From Kitasatospora azatica KCTC 9699 (GTDB taxonomy: Bacteria; Actinomycetota; Actinomycetes; Streptomycetales; Streptomycetaceae): DNA of 64,000 nucleotides. The stretch is from contig NZ_JQMO01000003.1 of the NCBI RefSeq assembly GCF_000744785.1, positions 5,084,001 through 5,148,000 of the forward strand. The letters are read 5' to 3'. Positions 33,084 to 44,405 of the stretch are shown piece by piece. Under the pieces are notes generated by a model. That model had not been told where the DNA came from, did no database searches, and saw only the letters and a program-made list of their open reading frames with translations. Both the position numbers and the translations under genes were made by a program. Position 1 is the stretch's first letter, and each line of letters opens with the position of its first letter.

Positions 33084-33845
33084 ATGACCTCATCGATTCT
33101 GGTCACCGGTGGCACGGGCACCCTGGGAGCCCACGTCGTCCCCCTGCTGCGCGAGGCCGGTTGCGAGGTGCGCGTGCTCAGCCGGCACGCCCGCCCGTCC
33201 GGCGACGGTGTCGAGTACCTCACCGGTGACCTGCTCAAGGGCGAGGGCATCGAGGCCGCGGTGGACGGCGTCGAGACCGTCCTGCACCTCGCCGGCGGCC
33301 CCAAGGGCGACGACGAGGCCACCCGGAACCTGGTCCGGGCCGTCTCCCGGGCCGGAGTTCGGCACCTGGTGTACATCTCGGTCATCGGAGCCGACAAGAT
33401 CCCGCTCGGCTACTTCAGGTCCAAGCTCGGCGCCGAGCAGGCCGTCGCCGACTCCGGCCTGCCGTGGACCACCCTGCGGGCCGCCCAGTTCCACGACCTG
33501 ATGCTGATGGCGGTGCTGAAGATGGCCAAGCTCCCGGTGATCCCGGCGCCGGGCGGGCTGCGGCTCCAGCCGGTCGACTCGCGCGAAGTGGCGGCGCGAC
33601 TGGTGGAACTGACGCTCGGTCAGCCCGCCGGGCTGGTGCCCGACCTGGCCGGACCGCAGGAGTACGGGCTGGCCGACCTGGCCCGCGGCTACCTCCAGAC
33701 CCAGGGCAAGCGCCGGCCGAAGCTGCCGATCCGGATGCCCGGCGCGGTCGGGCGCGCGTACCGGGCCGGCGAGAACCTGTCGCGGCCCGGGGGCACGGTG
33801 GGGAAGCGGAGCTGGGAGGAGTTCCTGGCGGAGCGGGTGGGCTAG
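33084..33845 (+). CDS. NmrA/SDR-type NAD(P)-binding oxidoreductase
   Basis: The protein has 253 residues. The Rossmann motif is ILVTGGTGTLGAHVVPLLREAG. The YFRSKLGAEQAV segment replaces the usual YxxxK. The body resembles the atypical SDR group with NmrA/TMR-like members. It is the target partner of the ECF41 sigma factor, whose gene is divergent. ATG 33084 follows TTGGAGCG. The substrate is unknown. Confidence 0.88.
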   Translation: MTSSILVTGGTGTLGAHVVPLLREAGCEVRVLSRHARPSGDGVEYLTGDLLKGEGIEAAVDGVETVLHLAGGPKGDDEATRNLVRAVSRAGVRHLVYISVIGADKIPLGYFRSKLGAEQAVADSGLPWTTLRAAQFHDLMLMAVLKMAKLPVIPAPGGLRLQPVDSREVAARLVELTLGQPAGLVPDLAGPQEYGLADLARGYLQTQGKRRPKLPIRMPGAVGRAYRAGENLSRPGGTVGKRSWEEFLAERVG

Positions 33846-33925
33846 TGGGTGGCGAGCACCACCTCCTGGAGCGCCCACGAGGGTGCGGGGTGGTGTCTGC
33901 CGACCCGGCTCACGATCGGCTACGA

Positions 33926-34796
33926 CTACGGGATCTGACGGACAAGCGCGTCCGTACGCAGGGCGGCGCTGCCGAGGACTTCGATGTTGTCGACGTACTG
34001 GTCGATCGCGCCGTGCAGTGGTCGTGACCGCAGGTTGGGATCGCTGATGCCGGAGCGCAGGGCGGCAGCGAAGCGGCTCGCGTCGAGGACCTGGAACGGT
34101 CGGTCGTGGTAGCGGCGGGTGGTCGCCTCCGCTGGTGCGGCGAGTCCGAGTTCGTTGCAGTGCTCGGCGGCCGACACGTACGCCCGGCAGAGTGCTGCCT
34201 CGGTCGGGGTAGCTCTTGGCGGCCAGCGCGTCGGCCCGAGTACGTCCGATCGGTCCAGTCCATGGGAGTTGAGCGAAAGCGGTGCCGAGCCACTTGTCGT
34301 ACGGGGGGTAACGACGGTCCAGTAGCAGGCACAGTCGCATCAGGTCCCTGGCGATGCGACCGGTGACCATCGCGGAGCCGAGCTCGTCGCCGACCTCGGC
34401 GCAGCGGCCGACGAAGGACTCCTGCTCGGCGATCCGTTGCCACTGGCTGGCCAGGACGTACCGCCACACGTCCTGCGGGTACCAGGCCAGGGCCGCGCGC
34501 ACCGCGCTCAGGTGTCCGGGGCCGTCGTGGAAGACCGCGCCGGCCGTCACTTCCAGCAGGGTCTGGGTCGGCAGTGCGAGCCACACGTCCGTGCCGGGTG
34601 CACCTTCGGGCACGGTGCCGAGGGTCTGGCGGACGTACTGTTCGACTTGCACGATCGAGATCTGCAGCTGTACCGGATTGCCGAAGCGAGGGAAGGCGTA
34701 GCGTAGTTCGGCGCCTCGGAAGCTGCGCGGCAGGAGCGCGTCCAGTGCCGCCGGAAGCTTCTCGGCCAGGCGCGCCCGGCTGTGCGTGGCGTCAGC
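33926..34796 (-). pseudogene. frameshifted, N-terminally truncated DUF4037 protein
   Basis: The upstream part, from about 34796, reads SRARLAEKLPAALDALLP, then LLEVTAGAVFHDG, RVLASQWQRIAEQESFVGRCAEVGDELGS-type segments and YDKWLGTAFAQLPW, all typical of DUF4037 nucleotidyltransferase-like proteins. The frame breaks near 34201-34206 (net shift of +1 or -2). The rest continues in another frame as CRAYVSAAEHCNELGL, RPFQVLDASRFAAAL and GAIDQYVDNIEVLG to a stop at 33926. The catalytic N-terminal 50 or so residues are absent; the sequence runs straight into the 3' end of the VOC gene. Both defects make it a relic. Confidence 0.75.
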
Positions 34797-35190
34797 GTGC
34801 GAACTTTTCGATGGCGGCCGGGGTGACGGGGGTGAAGAAGTTGACGAGGTTGCCGTCGGGGTCGCGGAACAGCAGCGACCGGTTCCCCCAGGGCATCGTG
34901 GTGGGCTCGGTGACGAAGTCGGCGACGAAGCCGCTCAGGTTCTGGTGAACGCGGTCCACGTCGTCGACGAGGAACTCGGTGATCACGCTGTGGTTTTCCG
35001 CCGGGCGGGCAGAGCCCGGAGCGAACAGCGGGACCGTGCGGGTGCCGGCGATCGCGAGGGTGGCGCCCGCGGTCTTGAGTTCGGCGAAGTCCTCGGTGGC
35101 CCAGGTCGCCCGCGCCCCGGTGGCTCGCTCGTAGAACTCGACGAGGCGCGCTACGTCGCTGGTGATGATGCGGATCGAGACGAAGTCCAT
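34792..35190 (-). CDS. VOC (glyoxalase-like) protein
   Basis: The protein has 132 residues with the two beta-alpha-beta-beta-beta modules of the vicinal oxygen chelate fold: SIRIITSDVARLVEFYERATGA and NRSLLFRDPDGNLVNFFTPVT. ATG 35190 follows AAGGAGA. It is divergent from a WYL regulator, with 93 bases between, the usual arrangement for a regulator and its target. Substrate is unknown. Its last bases overlap the DUF4037 relic. Confidence 0.88.
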   Translation of the reverse strand: MDFVSIRIITSDVARLVEFYERATGARATWATEDFAELKTAGATLAIAGTRTVPLFAPGSARPAENHSVITEFLVDDVDRVHQNLSGFVADFVTEPTTMPWGNRSLLFRDPDGNLVNFFTPVTPAAIEKFAR

Positions 35191-35245
35191 GGGAATCTCC
35201 TTGGCTGTGCTGGAGGCGTGCAAGTCGCAGGCTAGGAGAAATAGT

Positions 35246-35260
35246 GGACAGAATCGGTCC
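35246..35260. promoter_or_regulatory. GGAC-N7-GTCC dyad between VOC and WYL genes
   Basis: GGAC (35246-35249) and GTCC (35257-35260) form a short dyad in the 93-base divergent region, next to the AT-rich GAGAAATAG. It is a plausible site for the WYL regulator. Confidence 0.35.
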
Positions 35261-35283
35261 TGTATTCGCGTTAGGCTGCGGAC

Positions 35284-36297
35284 ATGCCTCGACCCACCGG
35301 CCGCGTGCTGACACTCCTGGAGCTGCTGCAGTCGGGCGGCACCCGGACGGTGGCCGAACTCGCCGACCGGCTCGGCGTCGAAGGGCGCACCGTGCGCCGG
35401 TACGTGGACCAGCTGATCGACCTCGACGTGCCCGTGGAATCGGTGCGCGGCCGCTACGGCGGGTACCGGCTCGCCCCCGGGTACCGCCTGCCTCCGCTCA
35501 TGCTCAGCGACGACGAGGCGCTGGCCGTACTGCTCGGCCTGGTCGCCGGCCGCCGGGCAGGGCTGACGACGACGGAGCAGACGGCGAGCGAGACGGCGTC
35601 GGCGAAGATCCGGCGGGTGCTGCCCAAGCACCTCGCCCATCGGCTCGACACACTCCTGGAAGCGCTCGCCTTCACGGACCAGCCCGGCGAGTTCGACACC
35701 CCGGACGCCGGGGTCCTGCTCACCATCGCCGATGCGGTGCGCCACCACCGACCGGTCTCGATCCGCTACGCCGACCGCGACGGGCGGCGCAGCGAACGCA
35801 CACTGCACGCGTACGGGATCGTCGCCCATGCGGGCCGGTGGTACGTCACGGGCAAGGACGCGCGGATCGGCGAGGACCGAACCCTCCGGCTCGATCGCAT
35901 CGCAGATGCGAGGACCCTGCCCGGCTCGTTCGAAACGCCGGTGGGTCCCGGTCCGGCGCAGCGCGTGTTGTCAGGATTCGCCACGGCCGACTACCGGCAT
36001 GAGGTGACCTTGCGGATCCACGGGACAGTTGAGCAGATCCGCGCCCACCTTCCCGTCAGCGTCGCGAACCTGGCGGAGCACGAGTCCGCCGCCGGCGAGG
36101 ACAGTGCGACCGAGCGTTGGTTGCGCGTCGAGCTGCGGGCGGAGCGACTCGACTGGTTGCCTCCGGTACTCGCCTCTCTCAACCGGCCGTTCGTCATCGA
36201 GCGCCCCGACGAACTCCGCGACCTCGTCATCGCGCTCGCCGATCGCCTCACGTCCTACGCCGCCGCGCCCGCAGACCGCGAGGAGCCGACGTCATGA
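35284..36297 (+). CDS. WYL-domain transcriptional regulator (YafY type)
   Basis: The protein has 337 residues. The N-terminal helix-turn-helix is RVLTLLELLQSGGTRTVAELADRLGVEGRTVRRYVDQL. The WYL domain at about 150-215 reads RPVSIRYADRDGRRSERTLHAYGIVAHAGRWYVTGKD. A C-terminal WCX part follows (YRHEVTLRIHGTVEQIRAHLP). These proteins sense small molecules or nucleic acid ends. The divergent VOC gene is the likely target. It ends 10 bases before the convergent SGNH gene. Confidence 0.9.
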   Translation: MPRPTGRVLTLLELLQSGGTRTVAELADRLGVEGRTVRRYVDQLIDLDVPVESVRGRYGGYRLAPGYRLPPLMLSDDEALAVLLGLVAGRRAGLTTTEQTASETASAKIRRVLPKHLAHRLDTLLEALAFTDQPGEFDTPDAGVLLTIADAVRHHRPVSIRYADRDGRRSERTLHAYGIVAHAGRWYVTGKDARIGEDRTLRLDRIADARTLPGSFETPVGPGPAQRVLSGFATADYRHEVTLRIHGTVEQIRAHLPVSVANLAEHESAAGEDSATERWLRVELRAERLDWLPPVLASLNRPFVIERPDELRDLVIALADRLTSYAAAPADREEPTS

Positions 36298-36307
36298 GAT
36301 GGCACGG

Positions 36308-37459
36308 CTAGACGCCACTGACAGCGAACGCACCCCCGTCGCCGAAGGCCAGCTCGGCGAAGCGTTCGCCGATCCGGCGGTGGCCGGCGGTGTCCGGGTG
36401 GAGTAGGTCGGGGAGGGGGAATTCGGCGAAGTCGGGGGTGCCGTACAGGGAGCGGCCGTCGAGGTAGTGGAGGTTCGGGTCGTCGGTGGCGCGGTGGGTG
36501 GTGATGCGGACGAGCTCGTCCCGGATGACGTTGAGGGTCAGGCGGGAGCGGTCGGCGGGGTCGCCGAGGGCTCGGAAGCGCAGTTGCGTGCCGTCGAAGT
36601 CCGGGGCGAGCGGGCCCGGGGTGTCCTCGTGGATGGGGCAGAGGACGGGGGAGACGACCAGCAGGGGCGTGGCGGGGTGGCCCTCGCGGATGGTGTCGAG
36701 GAAGCCGTGGACCGCCGGGGCGAATCCGCGCAGCCGCATCAGGTCGAAGTTGACCAGGTTGATGCCGATCTTGATGCTGATCAGGTCCGCCGGGATGTCA
36801 CGGATGGCGCGCGCGACGAACGGGTCGAGCAGGGCGTTGCCGGCGAGGCCCAGGTTGATCAGCTCCAGGCCGCCCAGCGTGGCGGCCAGCGCGGGCCAGG
36901 TGGCCGTCGGGCCCTCGGCGCCGGAGCCGTGGCTGATCGAACTGCCGTGGTGCAGCCAGACCCTGCGGCCGTGGTCCGGCGCGGCCTCGACCGGGGCGTC
37001 GGTGCGCAGCGCGATCAGTTCGGTTGTCTCGGTGTGCGGCAGCCAGATCTCGATGTCCTTGGCCACGGCGGGCAGTTCGGCGAACCGGACGGTGCCGGGC
37101 GGGCCGGGACGGGTGACCGCGGCCTGGGTGGCCAGGTCGACGGTGCGGACGTTGCCGCCGGTCGCCCCGGCGCGCGCGACGAGAAGGCCGTCGACGAGCA
37201 GGTCGTACACGCCGTCCGGACGCGGCGGGGCGCCCAGGTAGGCCGTCCTGGTGGGCAGCACGTCCAGCTCGACGGTGGTGGCCGCCGTGCGGAACGCCAG
37301 GCGCACACCTGAGGGTTGGGCCTCGACCATGGCCAGGTTCTCGTCGGGGAACTGCTTCCGCGCCCAGGCGGGCAGCCGGTGCGGCAGCACGCCGTGCGCG
37401 GTGCGTTCCAGGTCGAGGGCGCCGCGCAGGAGGTTTGCTTCGATGGGCGTGGTGAACAT
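36308..37459 (-). CDS. SGNH/GDSL-type hydrolase
   Basis: The protein has 383 residues. The N-terminal 170 residues form a beta-rich module. The catalytic block I is HHGSSISHGSGA (serine in the GSS box), the glycine block is NLGLAGN, the asparagine block is KIGINLVNFD, and the DxxH of block V is PDLLHPDTAGH. It is likely an esterase; no signal peptide was seen, so it is cytosolic. The start is ATG 37459, or GTG 37465. The two-module layout is that of the SGNH proteins with an N-terminal jelly-roll. Confidence 0.88.
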   Translation of the reverse strand: MFTTPIEANLLRGALDLERTAHGVLPHRLPAWARKQFPDENLAMVEAQPSGVRLAFRTAATTVELDVLPTRTAYLGAPPRPDGVYDLLVDGLLVARAGATGGNVRTVDLATQAAVTRPGPPGTVRFAELPAVAKDIEIWLPHTETTELIALRTDAPVEAAPDHGRRVWLHHGSSISHGSGAEGPTATWPALAATLGGLELINLGLAGNALLDPFVARAIRDIPADLISIKIGINLVNFDLMRLRGFAPAVHGFLDTIREGHPATPLLVVSPVLCPIHEDTPGPLAPDFDGTQLRFRALGDPADRSRLTLNVIRDELVRITTHRATDDPNLHYLDGRSLYGTPDFAEFPLPDLLHPDTAGHRRIGERFAELAFGDGGAFAVSGV

Positions 37460-37724
37460 GGCCACAGCCTGCCAACCGGCGGCGCGGAACGCACACGAAT
37501 TTCGCTCGAGTGCCGGCCCGTTCCTCAGCGGGACGGGGCCGCCGGCGGACGGGATCGGTGGGCGGGCGCCGCGCCGATCACCGGGAGCGCCCGGGCCGGC
37601 CGCCCCGTGCTCGGATCGTCCTTCCGAGCGACCTCGACGGCCCGTCGCGTGTCGGTTCGGCGGGCGCGGAGCCGGGCCGGGGTAGTTCTGTGCGTACGCA
37701 CCCCTTCTCCTCAAAGAGGTTGAC

Positions 37725-37811
37725 ATGCTACTTGCCGCTGTTGGCTCCCTCCTTGGCGCTGCTGTCTCCGCCGTCGGCGCGCTCCTCGGCGCGCTCCTGT
37801 CCATCCTCTGA
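37725..37811 (+). CDS. 28-aa hydrophobic peptide ORF
   Basis: The ATG follows AAAGAGG at 5 bases. The product is almost wholly hydrophobic; AVGSLLGA and AVGALLGA are two copies of one block. It forms a single possible transmembrane helix with glycine spacing. Nearly all codons end in G, C or T. A long hairpin at 37870-37929 lies 58 bases beyond the stop, so a short transcript is likely. It may be a membrane micropeptide, a type I toxin-like peptide or an antimicrobial; none can be shown. Confidence 0.45.
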   Translation: MLLAAVGSLLGAAVSAVGALLGALLSIL

Positions 37812-37869
37812 GCGGAAAGCCGCGCTGAGCGGACCGCACGAGGTGGGCCCGGTCGCGGGCAGGCGTGAC

Positions 37870-37929
37870 GTGAAGCCCCTGGTAGGGACAGGTCTCGGCG
37901 CGAGATCACGTCCGTACCCGGGGCTTCAC
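37870..37929. terminator. 60-nt hairpin with 20-bp stem
   Basis: The arm 37870-37889 (GTGAAGCCCCTGGTAGGGAC) is complementary to 37910-37929 at 18 of 20 positions. Inside, TCTCG and CGAGA pair again around GCG. The element sits between the 28-aa ORF and the AraC-like gene. It may be a terminator or a small mobile repeat end. Confidence 0.55.
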
Positions 37930-38016
37930 CACGCACCGGCGGCGCATCGGTACTCCGCGCGGTAGTTGGGCGCACGACGGCCACGTCCAGGGGCGCTGTG
38001 GGATGGTGGTCGTGTG

Positions 38017-38439
38017 ATGTTGGAGGACCTTGTCCGGTTGCGCCGGGCCCGTGACCTGATGGACCGCGAGTACGCGGAGCCGTTGGACGTGCCGGCGTTG
38101 GCGCGGTTCGCGCTCATGTCGCCGGGCCACTTCTCCCGCAGCTTTCGCGCTGCCTTCGGGGAGACGCCGTACAGCTACCTGATGACGCGCCGGATCGAGC
38201 GGGCCAAGGCCTTGCTGCGGGTGGGCGAGCTGACGGTGACGGAGGTCTGCTTCGCGGTCGGCTGTACCTCGCTGGGGTCGTTCAGCTCGCGGTTCACCGA
38301 GCTGGTCGGCGAGACCCCGAGCGCCTACCGGGCCCGCACCCATGACGAGGGCGCCGCCGTCCCGGCCTGCCTCGCCAAGATCCACACGCGACCGGTCAGG
38401 AATGGAGAAGCAAGACCTGCCGCCCCGCCCGTAGCGTGA
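38017..38439 (+). CDS. short AraC-family regulator
   Basis: The product has 140 residues and is almost only the double helix-turn-helix: LDVPALARFALMSPGHFSRSFRAAFGETPYSYLMTRRIERAKALL, then TVTEVCFAVGCTSLGSFSSRFTELVGETPSAYR. No ligand-binding domain is present. It overlaps the next VOC gene by the bases GTGA, and the AraC-VOC pair is a frequent operon in actinobacteria. ATG 38017 or GTG 38014 are possible starts. Confidence 0.85.
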   Translation: MLEDLVRLRRARDLMDREYAEPLDVPALARFALMSPGHFSRSFRAAFGETPYSYLMTRRIERAKALLRVGELTVTEVCFAVGCTSLGSFSSRFTELVGETPSAYRARTHDEGAAVPACLAKIHTRPVRNGEARPAAPPVA

Positions 38440-38870
38440 AGCACATGGACACCAACCTGGACATCGAGCTTTCACAGTGCTTCATCGCCGTCGACGACCA
38501 CGAGAAGGCGATCGCCTTCTACCGGGACGTCCTCGGCCTGGAGGTGCGCAACGACGTCGGGTACGGGGAGATGCGCTGGGTGACCCTCGGCGCGCCGTCG
38601 CAGCCGGATGTGGACATCGTCCTCGAACCGCCCCTCGCGGACCCGAACGCCTCGCCCGCCGACCGGCAGGCCATGGTGGAGCTGCTGGCGAAGGGCCTGC
38701 TGCGCGCCGTGATCTTCCGGACCGAGGACTGCGACGCGACCTTCGAGCGGATCCGCGCCGCCGGCGGCGAGGTGCTGCAGGAGCCGGTCGACCAGCCGTA
38801 CGGCGTCCGCGACTGCGCCTTCCGCGACCCCGCCGGCAACATGCTGCGCTTCCACCAGCCCCGCAAGTAG
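38436..38870 (+). CDS. VOC (glyoxalase/bleomycin-resistance-like) protein
   Basis: The product has 144 residues from GTG 38436 (or 141 from ATG 38445). The two modules are SQCFIAVDDHEKAIAFYRDVLGLEV and RDCAFRDPAGNMLRFHQPRK. The histidine and glutamate positions of metal-binding VOC proteins are only partly kept. It overlaps the AraC-type gene by GTGA and precedes the UvrA-like gene by 75 bases. Confidence 0.86.
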   Translation: MKHMDTNLDIELSQCFIAVDDHEKAIAFYRDVLGLEVRNDVGYGEMRWVTLGAPSQPDVDIVLEPPLADPNASPADRQAMVELLAKGLLRAVIFRTEDCDATFERIRAAGGEVLQEPVDQPYGVRDCAFRDPAGNMLRFHQPRK

Positions 38871-38945
38871 TGCCGACCGACAACCCGTAGTGACCCGTAG
38901 TGCCTTGGCGGACGAGATGCCCGACCGCGAGTTGAGGGAGACAGG

Positions 38946-41336
<2,391 letters not shown>

Positions 41337-41453
41337 CCGGGGTCCTGGCGGACGGCTGGTGAGGCACCTGCTGAACGGGCCGCGGTCGCCGTCGAGGCGG
41401 GCGAGGGCGGCGAGGGTGGGGTGCTGGGCGAGCCAGCTGCGGTGATTGCGGGA

Positions 41454-44405
41454 TCAGCGCAGAGTCGGCACGGAGCCGCCCTCCACCAGTTCGAGGTCCA
41501 CGCCGCCGAGCCCCCGGAGCCACCCGTGCGCGATCTCCGCCAGGGCCTGCGAGGTGGGCGGGGTCTGCCCGAGACCGATCGCGTACCGGGCCCGGGTCGG
41601 CCCGTCCTCGAACGGGCGGGGCCAGGCGTGGGCGTCCGGCACGCCCGCCTGCTCCAGGGCGGTGAGCAGCGCGCGGACCCGTCCCCGGACCCGGCCCAGC
41701 GTCTCCTCGAACTCCTCGGCCCGGCCTGCGCGGACGGTCAGCACCGCCCAGGCCGCGTGCCGGCGGTGCAGCGGCGGGGGCGAGAGCAGCTCGGGCCAGG
41801 GGTCGGCGCCGGTGGTCGCGGCCTCCTCCAGCAGTTCCCAGGCGCGGTAGAGCTCGCGGGTCAGCAGGTCGAGGGTGCCGGCGCCGACCTGCTCGGTGCA
41901 GCTGCGCACGGGGCGGGTGGGCGTCAGGACGGTGAGCGGGGCGGAGAGTTCGCCGCGCAGAGCCGCGCCGGGGCCACCGCGGATGACAGGGTCGCCGGGG
42001 CCACCGGGGATGACGGGGTCGCGCCAGTCCCAGGCGGCCCAGGTGGCGAAGAACTCGCGCAGCAGGTCCTCGCCCGACAGCCCGTCAGCCGCGCGGGCGG
42101 TGCGCGCGGCCAGGACGGACCAGGCGAGCCCGGGCAGGCCGCCGAACGGCGCGGAGTCCAGGCCGCGCGCCCTGGCCCAGGCCTTCACCTGCCGAGCCAG
42201 TGGCCCGAATCGCTGCTGGTCGTCGAGGACCGCCGCCGCGTCGCTGACGGCGCTGAGCGCGACGGCCGCGGCCTCACCGAGCTCGGCCCGGCGCGCCACC
42301 GCGTCCGCGGGGTCGAGCGCGCCGCTGGAGACCAGGACCAGGTCGACATCCAGCTCGCCGACCCGCAGGCGTAGGCCCGGCACCCGGGCGCCGGTCACCT
42401 GGCGGATCCGGGTGGCCTCGGGGAGGGCGGCCGTGATCCGCGCCTGGACGGACTCCGGGACCGATACCTGGACGGACGCTTGGACCGATGCCGCGACGGA
42501 CGCCGGGACCGATGCCGGGACGGACGCCGGATCGGGGCTGCCGGGCAGGACGGCGACCAGGTCGAGATCGGCGCCGGGCAGCGCGCAGCCCATCCGGCGC
42601 GAGCCGACGAGGTGGACCACACCCTCGCCCAGGGCAGCCGAGATCCGCCGCAGGACGCGCTCGGGATCGGTGGCAGCGCCTCCCTCGCCGTTGACAGCGG
42701 TGTCCGCCGGTTCCGGTGCCCAGCGCAGCTCCCCGGTCCCCAGCGCAACCGTCGCCCGCACCCGCATCGGCTCGTCCCCCCGCCGGGAGAGCAGCACCAG
42801 CTCCCCGACCTGCGCGGATGTCCCGCCCAAGCGGGCCGCGGACTCGGCGGCGAGCGGCTTCGGATCGCGGGTGCGCCCCAGCGAGAGGTGCGGGGTGAAG
42901 CCCTCCGCCCGTCCCCGGCAGCTGGGGAAGCGGTCCAGCAGGGCGCGGTAGAGCGAGGCCCAGCCGGTGGCCCCGTCGCCCGCGGCCGGGTCGAGCCAGA
43001 CCGTCGAGTCCGAGCGGTGCCGGAAGCTGCGCACCCCGGCCAGCCGGGCGGTGAACGGCGGGACCTCCATCGCGGCGGCGGCCAGCAGCGGCGCCGCCTG
43101 CTCGAAGGCGTGCTCGGGCACGAAGCCGAAGAGCAGGTTGACGTGCGGCGGCCAGCGGCGGATCTGCGGGTCGTGCTCCCAGCGGATGTCCTGGATGGCC
43201 GGCCAGAGCTCGGCGGGCGGCAGCCAGGCCACCGCCGTCCGCGCCGTCGGTGCGAGGTCCAGTGCGTCGACGGGCTCGGCCCCGCCGAACGCCAGCTCCG
43301 CTTCCACACCGTAATGGTCGGACAGGAAGAGCCCGTCCGGCGCGGCGGAGTCCCCGCACAGGCCGGCCCGGACGGCCCGCAGCGAGCCGGTCCGCAGCAG
43401 GATCCGGTCCAGCCGGGAGGCCCGACCGGAGAGTGAGGAGACGGCGGCCAGCGGATTGGCCGTGGGGTCGAAGGTGGGCGTCCGGTCATCCGGGCCGTGC
43501 ACCTGCGTCCAGGCGTCCCGCAGGCCGAGCACCGCGGCCGGTCCGTCCGGCCCGTCACTGCCGTCGTTGAAGTCGCCGAGCAGCACCACGTCCCCGTCCA
43601 CACTCGCCAACCCTTCGGCGATGCGCGCGAGTTCGGCCCGACGCCGATCCGCGCCGCGGTCCGAGTGGTCGCTGCTCAGGTGGGTGGCGGCCACCGTCAG
43701 CGGACCGGTCGCGGTCTGCACGGTGATCGCGGTGACGGCCTTGTGCGGGCCGAGCGCGTGGTACCCGGCCTCGCGCACGGGCAGTCGGCTGAGCAGGAGC
43801 AGGCCGCTCTCCTCGACGTCCTTGCCCTTGCTGTCGGTGTTCACCGTGTAGCCGTCCCGGACCCACGGGGTGCGCAGCAGCATCGCCAGCAGCGGGGCCT
43901 CCACCTCCTGCAGCGCGATGACGTCCGCGTCGGCGGCCGCCAGCGCCTCGAGCAGCAGCGGGCGGCGCCGCGCGGTGTCGATCCGGTCGCTGTCGTAGCG
44001 GTCCCACAGGGTGTTCCAGGTCAGCACCCGGACGGCCTCGTCGGCCATGGGGCGTACGGCCGACAGCTCGGACCGGGCCACCGGGCCCCAGCCGCCCGCC
44101 ACCTGGTCCCACGCGTAGGGCGTGCGGGCGGTGAAGAACGGCGCCCGCAGGCGGCGCGGCTCGCGGACCCGACCGGCCGTCGAGCTGTCGATCAGGTCCA
44201 CGCCGGTGGCGCGGTCCCAGAGCAGCTCTCCGTCCGCCTCGACGAAGAGCACCCGGTGCCACGGGATGTCGCCGCCGGGTACGAAGGCCGGCAGCGGCAC
44301 CCGCTTGGGCCCGGCGTCCCGGCGGCTGACCCCCAGCACGAACCGGGCCGGGTCGAACTGCGGGTCCCAGCGCACCCGGTGGTAGATCTGCTCGCTGGTG
44401 CGCAT
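41454..44405 (-). CDS. RNA-repair fusion: MJ1316/DUF504 - EEP - 2H phosphoesterase - PAP-like nucleotidyltransferase
   Basis: The protein has 983 residues. Residues 7-70 are the MJ1316/DUF504 domain (VRWDPQFDPARFVLG, VPGGDIPWHRV), proposed to recognise cyclic RNA ends. Residues 125-372 are an endonuclease/exonuclease/phosphatase with all four motifs: TWNTLWD, ALQEVE, GDFND and SDHYG. Residues 400-560 are a 2H phosphoesterase, with HVN at 421 and HLS at 506, able to open cyclic phosphates. From about 580 a PAP-type nucleotidyltransferase follows, with GS at 601 and DLD at 613-615. A low-complexity ASVPASV stretch (625-655) interrupts it. Start and upstream stop overlap as TGATG with the ligase-kinase gene. 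The domains together fit RNA end healing. Confidence 0.9.
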   Translation of the reverse strand: MRTSEQIYHRVRWDPQFDPARFVLGVSRRDAGPKRVPLPAFVPGGDIPWHRVLFVEADGELLWDRATGVDLIDSSTAGRVREPRRLRAPFFTARTPYAWDQVAGGWGPVARSELSAVRPMADEAVRVLTWNTLWDRYDSDRIDTARRRPLLLEALAAADADVIALQEVEAPLLAMLLRTPWVRDGYTVNTDSKGKDVEESGLLLLSRLPVREAGYHALGPHKAVTAITVQTATGPLTVAATHLSSDHSDRGADRRRAELARIAEGLASVDGDVVLLGDFNDGSDGPDGPAAVLGLRDAWTQVHGPDDRTPTFDPTANPLAAVSSLSGRASRLDRILLRTGSLRAVRAGLCGDSAAPDGLFLSDHYGVEAELAFGGAEPVDALDLAPTARTAVAWLPPAELWPAIQDIRWEHDPQIRRWPPHVNLLFGFVPEHAFEQAAPLLAAAAMEVPPFTARLAGVRSFRHRSDSTVWLDPAAGDGATGWASLYRALLDRFPSCRGRAEGFTPHLSLGRTRDPKPLAAESAARLGGTSAQVGELVLLSRRGDEPMRVRATVALGTGELRWAPEPADTAVNGEGGAATDPERVLRRISAALGEGVVHLVGSRRMGCALPGADLDLVAVLPGSPDPASVPASVPASVAASVQASVQVSVPESVQARITAALPEATRIRQVTGARVPGLRLRVGELDVDLVLVSSGALDPADAVARRAELGEAAAVALSAVSDAAAVLDDQQRFGPLARQVKAWARARGLDSAPFGGLPGLAWSVLAARTARAADGLSGEDLLREFFATWAAWDWRDPVIPGGPGDPVIRGGPGAALRGELSAPLTVLTPTRPVRSCTEQVGAGTLDLLTRELYRAWELLEEAATTGADPWPELLSPPPLHRRHAAWAVLTVRAGRAEEFEETLGRVRGRVRALLTALEQAGVPDAHAWPRPFEDGPTRARYAIGLGQTPPTSQALAEIAHGWLRGLGGVDLELVEGGSVPTLR

